Shown here: positions 37,683 to 47,353 of the stretch, piece after piece | How positions within the stretch are numbered: position 1 is the first letter of the stretch | How the letters are laid out: every line of letters begins with the position of its first letter | Origin: Cytophagaceae bacterium | GTDB taxonomy: Bacteria > Bacteroidota > Bacteroidia > Cytophagales > JAIYAX01 | Length of the DNA: 64,000 bases | NCBI GenBank assembly: GCA_027488815.1 | Contig: JAIYAX010000006.1 | Span: 160,185 to 224,184 of the forward strand | Reading direction: 5' to 3' | The notes under the pieces: generated by a model | The model's database searches: none | What the model was told of the DNA's origin: nothing | What the model saw: only the letters and a program-made list of their open reading frames with translations | Made by a program: the position numbers and the translations under genes

Positions 37683-38380
37683 AACTTCAGCCCTCCTCCG
37701 AATAGATTCTCCAGCTTACCATGCTTTGCCTCCATTTCATCTTTTGAACCTTGGAATACCTCACGCCCCTTGCTCAAGACTAAGTAGTGGGTGCAAACTT
37801 TCTCCAATTCATCCAGGTAATGCCCCGATACCAACACTGTTTTGCCTCTGGCATGTAACTGACTTATAAGGTCTCTCACAAAGCGTATTCCTTCTGGATC
37901 AAGGCCATTGATGGGCTCATCCATGATGTATAAATCAGGATCTGTGAGCAAGGCATCAGCTACTTCCAGCCTCTTGCGCATGCCATAAGAAAACTTTGAA
38001 AAGGCCTTTTCGCCTGTTTGATCCAGGCCTAGCTTGGTCAACAGTTCTTCTACTCTTTCCTTATTAACCTGCTTGATAAGGGCAGAAATCCTGAGATTGT
38101 ACCTTGCAGAGCTATCATGGTAAAAACTGCCTTCATCCATTATGGCTCCTACTTTTCCTTTCTCCAACTCCTTTGCCGGGCTGCCCATTACCCATGCCTG
38201 CCCGGTATCCTGTGACTTTAAACCGAGTAACAAACTAAAAAGAGTGGACTTTCCACTTCCATTTGGGCCCACAACACCCCAAACGGTACCGGGACTAACT
38301 TTCCAACTCAGGGCCTGAAGGGCAGGTTGGCTTCCATAAGATTTGCCCAAATCTTTGGTTTCTAAAATGAACTCATTCAT
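37679..38380 (-). CDS. ABC transporter ATP-binding protein
   Basis: 233 residues from ATG 38380; the three upstream in-frame codons (from a TTG at 38389) lie in the promoter and are rejected. Walker A GPNGSGKSTLF, signature FSYGMRKRLEVADALL, Walker B LYIMDEPINGLDPEG and switch His in LVSGHYLDEL. CcmA/NatA-like ATPase of ABC-2 exporters, partner of the overlapping permease. Unlike canonical LSGGQ, the signature reads FSYGM, a known variant in this branch. Confidence 0.88.
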   Translation of the reverse strand: MNEFILETKDLGKSYGSQPALQALSWKVSPGTVWGVVGPNGSGKSTLFSLLLGLKSQDTGQAWVMGSPAKELEKGKVGAIMDEGSFYHDSSARYNLRISALIKQVNKERVEELLTKLGLDQTGEKAFSKFSYGMRKRLEVADALLTDPDLYIMDEPINGLDPEGIRFVRDLISQLHARGKTVLVSGHYLDELEKVCTHYLVLSKGREVFQGSKDEMEAKHGKLENLFGGGLKL

Positions 38381-38386
38381 CAGGCA

Positions 38387-38394
38387 CAAAAGTA
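38387..38394 (-). promoter_or_regulatory. -7 element (TACTTTTG) of the ABC-permease-TlpA operon
   Basis: An exact TAnnTTTG match ending 6 bases before ATG 38380. The left edge of the 1.85-kb tandem repeat starts within or next to this element. Confidence 0.4.
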
Positions 38395-38485
38395 CACTTT
38401 GGGCTTGTTTTGCCTATGCTTCTTTTATGGGAAACTCTGCAATGCTTTTGATCGGTCAGCAATCGCTATTTCGTTTTCAGAACAA

Positions 38486-40087
38486 TCAGTCTTGACCAAT
38501 CATCAATTTGCCTCTAGCGATTTGAGATTGATTTTGGTTTTGCAAGAGATAGAAGTAAATTCCAGAGGAAAGCTCAGGAAGCTTCCAGGAAGTTTCGCTT
38601 CCTTCCTCAGAAGGTAAAGAACAGATCTGACGGCCATTGGCATCGAATAAAAGCAGGCGAATAGGTCCAGACTGTTCAATTCCAATGCTTTGAATGAGTT
38701 GCCCGCTCCTGGCAGGTTGGGGGAAGAGGTTGACTATAGGCCTAATAAATTGGTGTATATTGGTTTCTCCCAATACTATTGGTGTACCGAATGTTTCAAT
38801 CCCTTTTTTATAATAAACCAAATTAAATGAATGAATGATATTTAAGGTTCCATATTGGATGTGCGATACGAGACCTACTCCTTCCACAAATAGTTTACTT
38901 GGACCTGTTAAATCAATTAAGAATACTCCACATGCAGGACTCAAGCTAGGAATTTGCAAAAATGGGCCAACTTCAATCTTAGTCTTTCGCCCATTAAATC
39001 CGAATAAGCCTGATGTGCCCCCACCTGTATAGGGTCCACTCTGCATTGTGTAAATTCTTCCATTAAATGCGCCTGATCCATTTGGGATATAATTGAAACT
39101 CGTTACTGTGTCAGCGTACATATCTGCATATGAATAAGCATTAAGATTGTTCAAATTATATGCTACAGAAACAGTATCACTATATAGATAATAATTAGTA
39201 ACAGGATTTTGTTGAGGAATTGAGTTTCTGCCTTCTCTACTCATTACATAGGTTAATACCCCTTGCTGAATGTTTTTAGACAATACTTTTAGCTTCGTTT
39301 GTCTAATAAATCCCCAGCCAAAAGGGATCGGGTGCATTTGATCATGATAATGAAATTCATCTGCTACATCAAAATCAAAAATCTCTTCCCCAGTTAAAAT
39401 AGTATTGCCCAAAGCACCTTTCTGCTCTCCAACTAGATTAACTGATACTGTGTCTACAGGAAAACGCCAGGCACCAAAAATATAAGCAGGTCCAAAATTT
39501 CGGCTCAGTTTGATTTGCCTTCCTGTCCAAAGGTTATTTGTCAGGATATTGCCTGTTGCGTTTTTCGCTTGCAGATTGATGATTTTGAGGCTATCCGTTA
39601 CTCCCAAAATGGTTTGAGACTGAATTTGGGAAACTGTAGCTTCAATGTAATTGCCATTGGCATAGCGATATATTGTCCAGGTTTGCCCGGTACCTGCCCT
39701 TGGAAATAGAATTATCGTATCACCGGATTGATTAAAAAGCAGTTCCTCACCACTGCCTTTACGAATCAATTTGTTTCCCATCCAACCACTTGAGAATAGA
39801 TTTATTTTAATACCACCAAGCCCACAGAGAGTGGTATTGTGAAATGGATCTACCTCCTTCCTAAAGTAAAAAACCGAGTCTGTTCCTGAAACTAAAAAAG
39901 CTGAGTCAAAGGATAAATCATAGACTCTGGGATCAGGGATACCACCCCATCCATTAAAAGAATTTATGTAAGTAACTGATGGCCCAACGAAAACTGGATG
40001 TTTGTCTCCTCTAACAATTGACCATGATTGAGCATGGAGGCTAATTGAAGCAAGAAACAAGGCTAGAATAAGGTAAAGATGCTTCAT
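38486..40087 (-). CDS. T9SS-sorted secreted protein, paralogue 1
   Basis: 533 residues from ATG 40087, which gives the signal peptide MKHLYLILALFLASISLHAQ; the frame is open 9 codons further, with no support for that start. The body (SIVRGDKHPVFVGPSVTYIN, RVYDLSFDSAFLVSGTDSVFYFRKEVDPF, DEFHYHDQMHPIPFGWGFI) matches no family I know. The C-terminus (FPQPARSGQLIQSIGIEQSG, IRLLLFDANGRQICS, LSSGIYFYLLQNQNQSQI) is a type A T9SS sorting domain. Surface or secreted. It shares signal peptide, leader and C-terminus almost exactly with paralogue 2. Confidence 0.75.
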   Translation of the reverse strand: MKHLYLILALFLASISLHAQSWSIVRGDKHPVFVGPSVTYINSFNGWGGIPDPRVYDLSFDSAFLVSGTDSVFYFRKEVDPFHNTTLCGLGGIKINLFSSGWMGNKLIRKGSGEELLFNQSGDTIILFPRAGTGQTWTIYRYANGNYIEATVSQIQSQTILGVTDSLKIINLQAKNATGNILTNNLWTGRQIKLSRNFGPAYIFGAWRFPVDTVSVNLVGEQKGALGNTILTGEEIFDFDVADEFHYHDQMHPIPFGWGFIRQTKLKVLSKNIQQGVLTYVMSREGRNSIPQQNPVTNYYLYSDTVSVAYNLNNLNAYSYADMYADTVTSFNYIPNGSGAFNGRIYTMQSGPYTGGGTSGLFGFNGRKTKIEVGPFLQIPSLSPACGVFLIDLTGPSKLFVEGVGLVSHIQYGTLNIIHSFNLVYYKKGIETFGTPIVLGETNIHQFIRPIVNLFPQPARSGQLIQSIGIEQSGPIRLLLFDANGRQICSLPSEEGSETSWKLPELSSGIYFYLLQNQNQSQIARGKLMIGQD

Positions 40088-40133
40088 CTTACTAATAATT
40101 TGGTTCAGGGACAACCAAACTTAGCCAATAATC

Positions 40134-40170
40134 TTAAAAAAACAAAAAGGCTGCCTCAAATGAAGCAGCC
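40134..40170 (-). terminator. Terminator between the two paralogues
   Basis: Minus-strand stem GGCTGCTT/AGGCAGCC (one T-G pair, 6-nt loop) followed by TTTTTGTTTTTTT. Duplicate of the terminator at 41984-42018; here it ends the paralogue 2 transcript. A 16-bp perfect palindrome (ATTTCATTAATGAAAT) follows at 40203-40218 in the spacer between repeat units. Confidence 0.75.
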
Positions 40171-40330
40171 CTGTTAAGATTAAACCGGACTTTTAGTCTC
40201 TTATTTCATTAATGAAATCATTCATTTGGCACCATCGTACTCTTTGGGCTTGTTTTGCCTATGCTTCTTTTATAGGAAACCTTCCAATGCTTTTGATCGG
40301 TCAGCAATCGCTATTTCGTTTTCAGAACCA

Positions 40331-41935
40331 TCAGTCCTGCCCAATCATCAATTTACCTCTAGCGATTTGAGATTGATTTTGGTTTTGCAACAGATAGAAA
40401 TAAATACCGGAGGAAAGCTCAGGAAGCTTCCAGGAAGTTTCGCTTCCTTCCTCCGAAGGTACAGAACAGATCTGACGGCCATTGGCATCGAATAAAAGCA
40501 GGCGAATAGGTCCAGACGGTTCAATCCCGATGCTTTGAATGAGTTGCCCACTCCTGGCAGGTTGGGGGTAAAAAATAATTGGTCTTATGGATTTAACAAC
40601 CTGGCCTTCAATGCCTAAAACCAAAGGAACACCGGAGACTTCAGTACCTTTTTTGTAGTAAACCATGTTAAAATCATTTGAGACACTCATGATAAAATAA
40701 AAGGTTTGAGAAACCAGACCCAGCCCTTTTCCATAAGTACCTCCCACGCCTGTAAAATCGATAATAAAGTAACCACATGAAGGATATAAAGTATCCCGCA
40801 AAACTGACCCTAATACAGTTTTTCGCATTCTTCCTGTCAATGATATTGTCCCGGTTGGTCCACCGGAAAAGGTAAACCCAGAATGATTTGTAGAAAAAAA
40901 TGTAGGAGTGACGTTAAAAAATTTAACTAATGGCAACGGAGTTATTGTTTTGTTTGTTCCAACCCTTAAATCTGCTTCTGAGAGTGCTTTTAAATCAGTG
41001 ATATTGTACTTAATTATAATGGTATCGCTATACAAGTAGAAGTTAGTAACTGGGTTTTGGTTAGGAATTGAATTCTTGCCTTCTCGACTTATCACATAGC
41101 TTAATGTGTCTTGCAAGATAGACTTAGAAATTACTTTTAACTTAGTCTGATTGATAAAGCCCCAACCAAAAGGTATCGGGTGCATTTGATCATTATAGTG
41201 AAATTCATCACCGATATCGAAATCAAATATTTCTTCTCCGGTTAAAATATAAGTCCCAAGCTTTGCATTCTGCTCACCCATTAGTTTCATACATACAGTA
41301 TCTTGTGGGAAACGCCATGCTCCAAAGATGTAATCAGGACCAAAGGTTCGGCTTAACCTGATCTGTCGGCCTGTCCATTGATTTGTGGTGATTAGTTGAC
41401 CGCTTGCCGTTTTTGCCTGAAGATTAATGATCTTAAGGCTATCAGCCGTATTCAAAATAGTTTGGTCTATAATCTGAGCTACTGTGGCTTCGATGTAGTC
41501 ACCGTTTGCATATCGATACATCGTCCATACTGTGCCTATGCCAGCGGCAGTTTGTATCACGATGGTATCAGAGAACTGGTTAAAGAAAAGTTCAACACCT
41601 CCGGGTCTACGAACAGCACGATTTCCCATCCACCCGGTTGAAAAAAGGTTGAACCCTAATGAAAAAGATCCACATAAGGCTGTGTTGAAGAATGGATCGA
41701 CTTCTTTTTTGAAATAAAAGACCGAGTCTGTGCCCGAAATGAATTTGGCAGAGTCATAGGAGAAATCATACACTCTTGGATCAGGGATGCTCCCCCAGGC
41801 ATTATTGACAGATGGATACGTAACCGAAGGGCCAACAAAAACTGGGTGTTTATCGCCTCTTACCAGCGACCATGATTGAGCATGGAGGCTAATTGAAGCA
41901 AGAAGTAAGGCTAGAATAGGGTAAAGATGCTTCAT
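40331..41935 (-). CDS. T9SS-sorted secreted protein, paralogue 2
   Basis: 534 residues from ATG 41935 with signal peptide MKHLYPILALLLASISLHAQ. Same architecture as paralogue 1: unknown body (SLVRGDKHPVFVGPSVTYPS, SGTDSVFYFKKEVDPFFNTA, DEFHYNDQMHPIPFGWGFI) and type A sorting domain (YPQPARSGQLIQSIGIEPSG...). The central region differs from paralogue 1 throughout, whereas the first 40 and last 70 residues are nearly identical. Probably secreted by T9SS; role unknown. Confidence 0.75.
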   Translation of the reverse strand: MKHLYPILALLLASISLHAQSWSLVRGDKHPVFVGPSVTYPSVNNAWGSIPDPRVYDFSYDSAKFISGTDSVFYFKKEVDPFFNTALCGSFSLGFNLFSTGWMGNRAVRRPGGVELFFNQFSDTIVIQTAAGIGTVWTMYRYANGDYIEATVAQIIDQTILNTADSLKIINLQAKTASGQLITTNQWTGRQIRLSRTFGPDYIFGAWRFPQDTVCMKLMGEQNAKLGTYILTGEEIFDFDIGDEFHYNDQMHPIPFGWGFINQTKLKVISKSILQDTLSYVISREGKNSIPNQNPVTNFYLYSDTIIIKYNITDLKALSEADLRVGTNKTITPLPLVKFFNVTPTFFSTNHSGFTFSGGPTGTISLTGRMRKTVLGSVLRDTLYPSCGYFIIDFTGVGGTYGKGLGLVSQTFYFIMSVSNDFNMVYYKKGTEVSGVPLVLGIEGQVVKSIRPIIFYPQPARSGQLIQSIGIEPSGPIRLLLFDANGRQICSVPSEEGSETSWKLPELSSGIYFYLLQNQNQSQIARGKLMIGQD

Positions 41936-41983
41936 CTTACTAATAATTTGGTTCAGGGACAACCAAACTTAGCCAATAATCTT

Positions 41984-42018
41984 AAAAAAACAAAAAGGCT
42001 GCCTCAAAAGAAGCAGCC
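41984..42018 (-). terminator. Terminator after acs
   Basis: Minus-strand stem GGCTGCTT/AGGCAGCC with T-run TTTTTGTTTTTTT, 22 bases after the acs stop. It ends the acetate operon. Confidence 0.8.
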
Positions 42019-42040
42019 TTGACATGGGTAAACCGAACCT

Positions 42041-43936
<1,896 letters not shown>

Positions 43937-43944
43937 GGCAATCG

Positions 43945-43957
43945 TTGTTTAGTTGGT
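43945..43957 (-). promoter_or_regulatory. Shared leader motif before acs
   Basis: Minus-strand ACCAACTAAACAA, ending 8 bases before the ATG. The preceding CATTTTTT and the following TTGCC are also shared with the porin leader, and AAACAGTTAA further up is shared with the symporter leader. Confidence 0.6.
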
Positions 43958-43977
43958 GTAAAAAATGTGTTAACTGT

Positions 43978-44355
43978 TTAAAAAGTTGAGGTCTGCTCCC
44001 CCATCAATTCCTGAATTTTCTTGATGAGATCACGGGTTGAAAAGGGTTTGGTCACATAGAGATCTGCTCCGGTCTCAATGCCTTTTTCGATGTCGATTTT
44101 TCTGCTTTTTGCAGAAATAAAAATGATTTTGGTCATTTTGAACTCAGCTCTGGAACGTATCTGTTCACAAAGCTCATAGCCATCAATATCAGGCATCATG
44201 ATGTCCAGCAACACGAGATCCGGAACATGTTCTTTGAGGATGCTTAGGGCCTCGGATCCGTTTCGGGCAATAAAAACTTCATACCCGTTTTTCCTCATCA
44301 AAAACTCCAGCGAAAGGAGAATATTGGGTTCATCGTCTGCGATCAATACTTTCAT
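43978..44355 (-). CDS. Single-domain response regulator
   Basis: 125-residue receiver-only protein: MKVLIADDEPNILLSLEFLM, phospho-Asp in DLVLLDIMMPDIDGYEL, IIFISAKSRKIDIEKGIETGADLYVTKPF. No output domain. It overlaps the SSS-histidine kinase gene by 4 bases (ATGA), so it is surely that kinase's partner. It must act through protein contact or as part of a phosphorelay. Confidence 0.92.
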   Translation of the reverse strand: MKVLIADDEPNILLSLEFLMRKNGYEVFIARNGSEALSILKEHVPDLVLLDIMMPDIDGYELCEQIRSRAEFKMTKIIFISAKSRKIDIEKGIETGADLYVTKPFSTRDLIKKIQELMGEQTSTF

Positions 44356-47102
44356 ATAGCGCTCTGTTTTGGTTGTGGTAAGGTATACGCATCATTTAAA
44401 GGCAGGGTAAAGACAAATCGAGCTCCGTGGCCCTCTTCTGACTCTACCCAAATGCGACCCTGATGCATTTCGATAATGCTTTTACAAATGGCGAGGCCCA
44501 ACCCGCTGCCTTCCGGCTTTTTGCGTGTTTGGTTTTTGGCCTGGTAAAATTTGTCGAACAGCCTTTGTTGCTCTTCTTTGCTTATACCGGGACCATTGTC
44601 ACTTACATTTACTGTGAGGTATTGGTCTAGTCTGTAGGCAGTTACCCGGACTTCCCCTTCTTTTGGCTTCACGAATTTGATGGCGTTTGAAAGCAAATTG
44701 ATCAGCACCTGAGTGATCCGGTCACGATCGATCCAAACCTCAGGAAGTCCGCTGCGAACATCAAAATGCAGTTTGACGGATTTGGTTTCTGCCAATTGCC
44801 GGGAGGCATTGATGCTTTCTTCAATGATGGTTTTTACATCGTCTTTGGCAAGGCTTAGCTCCATATTGCCTGACTCAAACTTTTCAAGGTCAAGTACATT
44901 GGATATGAGTCGGGTAAGTCGCTCGCACTCCTGTATGATGGTAGAAAGGAAACGTTCTTTTTCCAAATCATCCATCTCCGGGTGATCATAGACCAGTTCA
45001 GCCATCGCCCTGATGGAAGTGATGGGGGTACGCAGCTCATGTGTGACGGTGTACAGAAACTCGTCTTTCAGCTCACCGTACTGCTTAAGTCGTTCATTGG
45101 CTGCCTTGAGCTCATTGCTGGCTTTACTTAACTGTTCTGATTTCAACGTGAGTGCCTTATTAAGCTCTATCACTTCCTGAGATTCTTTCAGAATGTCAAC
45201 CACTTCTTTGATTCCGATCTCTACGTCTTTCACCACTGAGGCAACCATAATACGGGCGGAGGCTGGGCCAATGGTCTCCGCAAGAAGTCGCTCGGCATAG
45301 GCTATGGCTCTGGAGTCCAGGTTAGGCCTTGCTTTCCAGTCCAGGTTGTTTCTTCGGGCATATCGGTCAAGCACATCTTCGGTTCGTCTATTGCCCAAAA
45401 AACGTATCAAAAGCGATTTCACATCCGGAAAAGCTGCTGTTCCACCCCACTGTACGGTGTTTTCATAACTGGTGGAATACCTAAAGGCATGGACATAAAG
45501 CGTGGCTTGCGAATGCTCCATTTGGCTGGGCTTAAAGATCAAAGAGCCGATCACAAAAAAGAAGATGTTTAACAGCAGGCTCCAAAAAATGACTACTGAG
45601 ATGTGATTGAAGCCTGGGATTGCAATGAGCGAATAGGGAGCAATGTTTTGACCTGCATGCCATGCCTCAGCACTCCAAAGAAAATGTCCTTTTGCTAAAA
45701 GAACAGGTAAAATGAGGCTATAAAACCAAATCAGGAGGCCTACGGCTATGCCTAAATAGGCTCCTACTCGATTAGCTCCCTTCCAATACAGGCCTATAAA
45801 CAACGCAGGAGCAAATTGACTGACAGCGATGAATGAGGTGATGCCGATGGAAACAAGAGGGGTGTCCTGAGTGAAATATAAAAAATAGAGGTAGGCCAAA
45901 AACAAAATCAGCATGATCGAAAACCTTCTGCTATTGATCAGCAATCCTGTGTAGCGTGTGTCTTTGTCGGCTGTGTAGCGACCAAATCTCAAAATGAGCG
46001 GAATGATCACATTGTTGCTCAACATGGTGCTTAGCGCAATGGAACTGATGACCATCATGGCACTGGCAGCTGAAAAACCTCCCAGGTAGGCAATGAGACT
46101 TAGCCAATCCCAACCCGTAAGCTGGGTGAGTGAAAGCAGGTACGTGTCAGGATTAACAGGTTGGTCTGCAAACAGTAGCCTTCCTGATATGGCCACCGGA
46201 ACAACAAAAAGGTTGATGAGGAAAAGGTACAAAGGAAACACCCACATGGCGGTGCGCAAGTGGCTTTCTGCCTTGTTTTCAATGACGGTCACCTGAAACT
46301 GCCTTGGAAGCAAAAAGATGGCTAAACCCGAGATGAGGCATAGGAAAAACCAGTCCATGTATCCTTTCTCTGGGAAGGTGACTAGTCTTTGATAATCAGG
46401 CAATTTTGCTGAAGCTTCACTGAACAGTGAGCCCGGGCCACTATGTAATCCCCAAAGAACAATAATGCCCACCACCATAAATGCGACTAGCTTCACCACG
46501 CTTTCAACCGCAATGGCTGTCATCATGCCTGAACGGGGTTTATTCGACTCCAAGGTTCTGGTGCCATAGCGTATGGAAAATGCGCCTATGATGATGGTAA
46601 ACAATAAACTGGGCCATGGAATTCCTGATGTCCATGAACCTGAAACCGAATGGATGGAAGGCAATGCGATAATTGAAAAACTATCGGAGATGGCCTTGAT
46701 CTGTAGCGATATGTAAGGAATAATGCCAATGAGGCATGACAATGCGATGAAGCCTGCAAGCCAGGGGTCTTTGCCGTATCTGGATGATATGAAATCAGCT
46801 AGTGTAGAGATGTTTTGCAGTTTCGAAATGCGAATAATCTTCCGCATGACCAACCACCACAGCGGGATGGTGAGCATGGGTCCAATATAAATAGCCAGAA
46901 AATCAGGACCGGCAGTGGCAGCCCGGCCTACACTTCCATAAAAGGTCCAGGCCGTACAGTAAACCCCGAGAGAAAGGGCATAGGTATAAGGAGAGTCGGC
47001 AATCCGAGTACGGAAAAGGCTTCGGTTTTCTACCCTTGAAGCGATGAAAAACAAAAGCCCAAGGAAAGCTAAGGATATAAAACCAAGTAGCCAGGCGCTC
47101 AT
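44352..47102 (-). CDS. Sodium:solute symporter-histidine kinase fusion (CbrA-like)
   Basis: 916 residues. Residues 1 to about 500 form a 12-13-helix SSS transporter domain (YALSLGVYCTAWTFYGSVGR, TLADFISSRYGKDPWLAGF). A coiled linker follows (ALTLKSEQLSKASNELKAAN), then HisKA with YTVTHELRTPITSIRAMAEL (His near 687) and HATPase (VLINLLSNAIKFV, VSDNGPGI, GSGLGLAICKSIIEMHQG). CbrA-like proteins couple transport to signalling. Here the neighbours are a symporter and acs, so acetate or a related carboxylate is the likely ligand. The start overlaps the small membrane protein gene by 4 bases. Confidence 0.92.
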   Translation of the reverse strand: MSAWLLGFISLAFLGLLFFIASRVENRSLFRTRIADSPYTYALSLGVYCTAWTFYGSVGRAATAGPDFLAIYIGPMLTIPLWWLVMRKIIRISKLQNISTLADFISSRYGKDPWLAGFIALSCLIGIIPYISLQIKAISDSFSIIALPSIHSVSGSWTSGIPWPSLLFTIIIGAFSIRYGTRTLESNKPRSGMMTAIAVESVVKLVAFMVVGIIVLWGLHSGPGSLFSEASAKLPDYQRLVTFPEKGYMDWFFLCLISGLAIFLLPRQFQVTVIENKAESHLRTAMWVFPLYLFLINLFVVPVAISGRLLFADQPVNPDTYLLSLTQLTGWDWLSLIAYLGGFSAASAMMVISSIALSTMLSNNVIIPLILRFGRYTADKDTRYTGLLINSRRFSIMLILFLAYLYFLYFTQDTPLVSIGITSFIAVSQFAPALFIGLYWKGANRVGAYLGIAVGLLIWFYSLILPVLLAKGHFLWSAEAWHAGQNIAPYSLIAIPGFNHISVVIFWSLLLNIFFFVIGSLIFKPSQMEHSQATLYVHAFRYSTSYENTVQWGGTAAFPDVKSLLIRFLGNRRTEDVLDRYARRNNLDWKARPNLDSRAIAYAERLLAETIGPASARIMVASVVKDVEIGIKEVVDILKESQEVIELNKALTLKSEQLSKASNELKAANERLKQYGELKDEFLYTVTHELRTPITSIRAMAELVYDHPEMDDLEKERFLSTIIQECERLTRLISNVLDLEKFESGNMELSLAKDDVKTIIEESINASRQLAETKSVKLHFDVRSGLPEVWIDRDRITQVLINLLSNAIKFVKPKEGEVRVTAYRLDQYLTVNVSDNGPGISKEEQQRLFDKFYQAKNQTRKKPEGSGLGLAICKSIIEMHQGRIWVESEEGHGARFVFTLPLNDAYTLPQPKQSAI

Positions 47103-47293
47103 GTTTTCGTGTTATTTTTATTTGGTTTTGTGGCCAATGCCAGACCTAGAATAAGTGCAAGCCAAAGAGCAAACAAATAGAAATACAACACAGGAATTCC
47201 CGCCCAGCTTTTCGATGTATTAAAAAAGCTCAGCAAAGGAAAATTGATCAGCAGCAGCAAGGCAAGAGCAAATAATCCTGTGTAGCGTGACAT
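47099..47293 (-). CDS. Small two-helix membrane protein of the acetate module
   Basis: 64 residues: MSRYTGLFALALLLLINFPL, a polar turn (SFFNTSKSWAGIP), a second helix (VLYFYLFALWLALILGLALA), and a basic tail (TKPNKNNTKT). The layout recalls DUF3311-type proteins that accompany SSS transporters, so it is probably a small subunit of the SSS-kinase; that is inference. Translationally coupled to the SSS-kinase gene by ATGA overlap. Confidence 0.75.
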   Translation of the reverse strand: MSRYTGLFALALLLLINFPLLSFFNTSKSWAGIPVLYFYLFALWLALILGLALATKPNKNNTKT

Positions 47294-47313
47294 AAACTAA
47301 ATTTTACAAAATG

Positions 47314-47343
47314 AAAAACCGGGACAGAGCGTATCTGTCCCGG
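47314..47343 (-). terminator. Strong hairpin between the symporter and the sensor genes
   Basis: A perfect 10-bp stem CCGGGACAGA/TCTGTCCCGG with a 5-nt loop, followed on the minus strand by TTTTTCATTTT, 11 bases after the symporter stop. It should end or attenuate the porin-symporter transcript, lowering expression of the downstream sensor and acs genes unless they have their own promoter. Confidence 0.8.
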
Positions 47344-47353
47344 CAAACTTTGA

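Larger units (their letters stand above)
38392..40200. repeat. Tandem duplication, unit A
   Basis: One of two direct repeats of about 1,847 bp (the other at 40239-42047). It includes 3' flank, one T9SS-sorted paralogue, its leader, and a copy of the upstream terminator. Both edges are nearly identical to unit B: about 95 bp of noncoding 3' flank beginning GTACACTTTGGGCTTG, and about 110 bp of leader. The middle of the coding region has drifted to roughly 60-65 percent amino-acid identity by eye. Confidence 0.85.
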
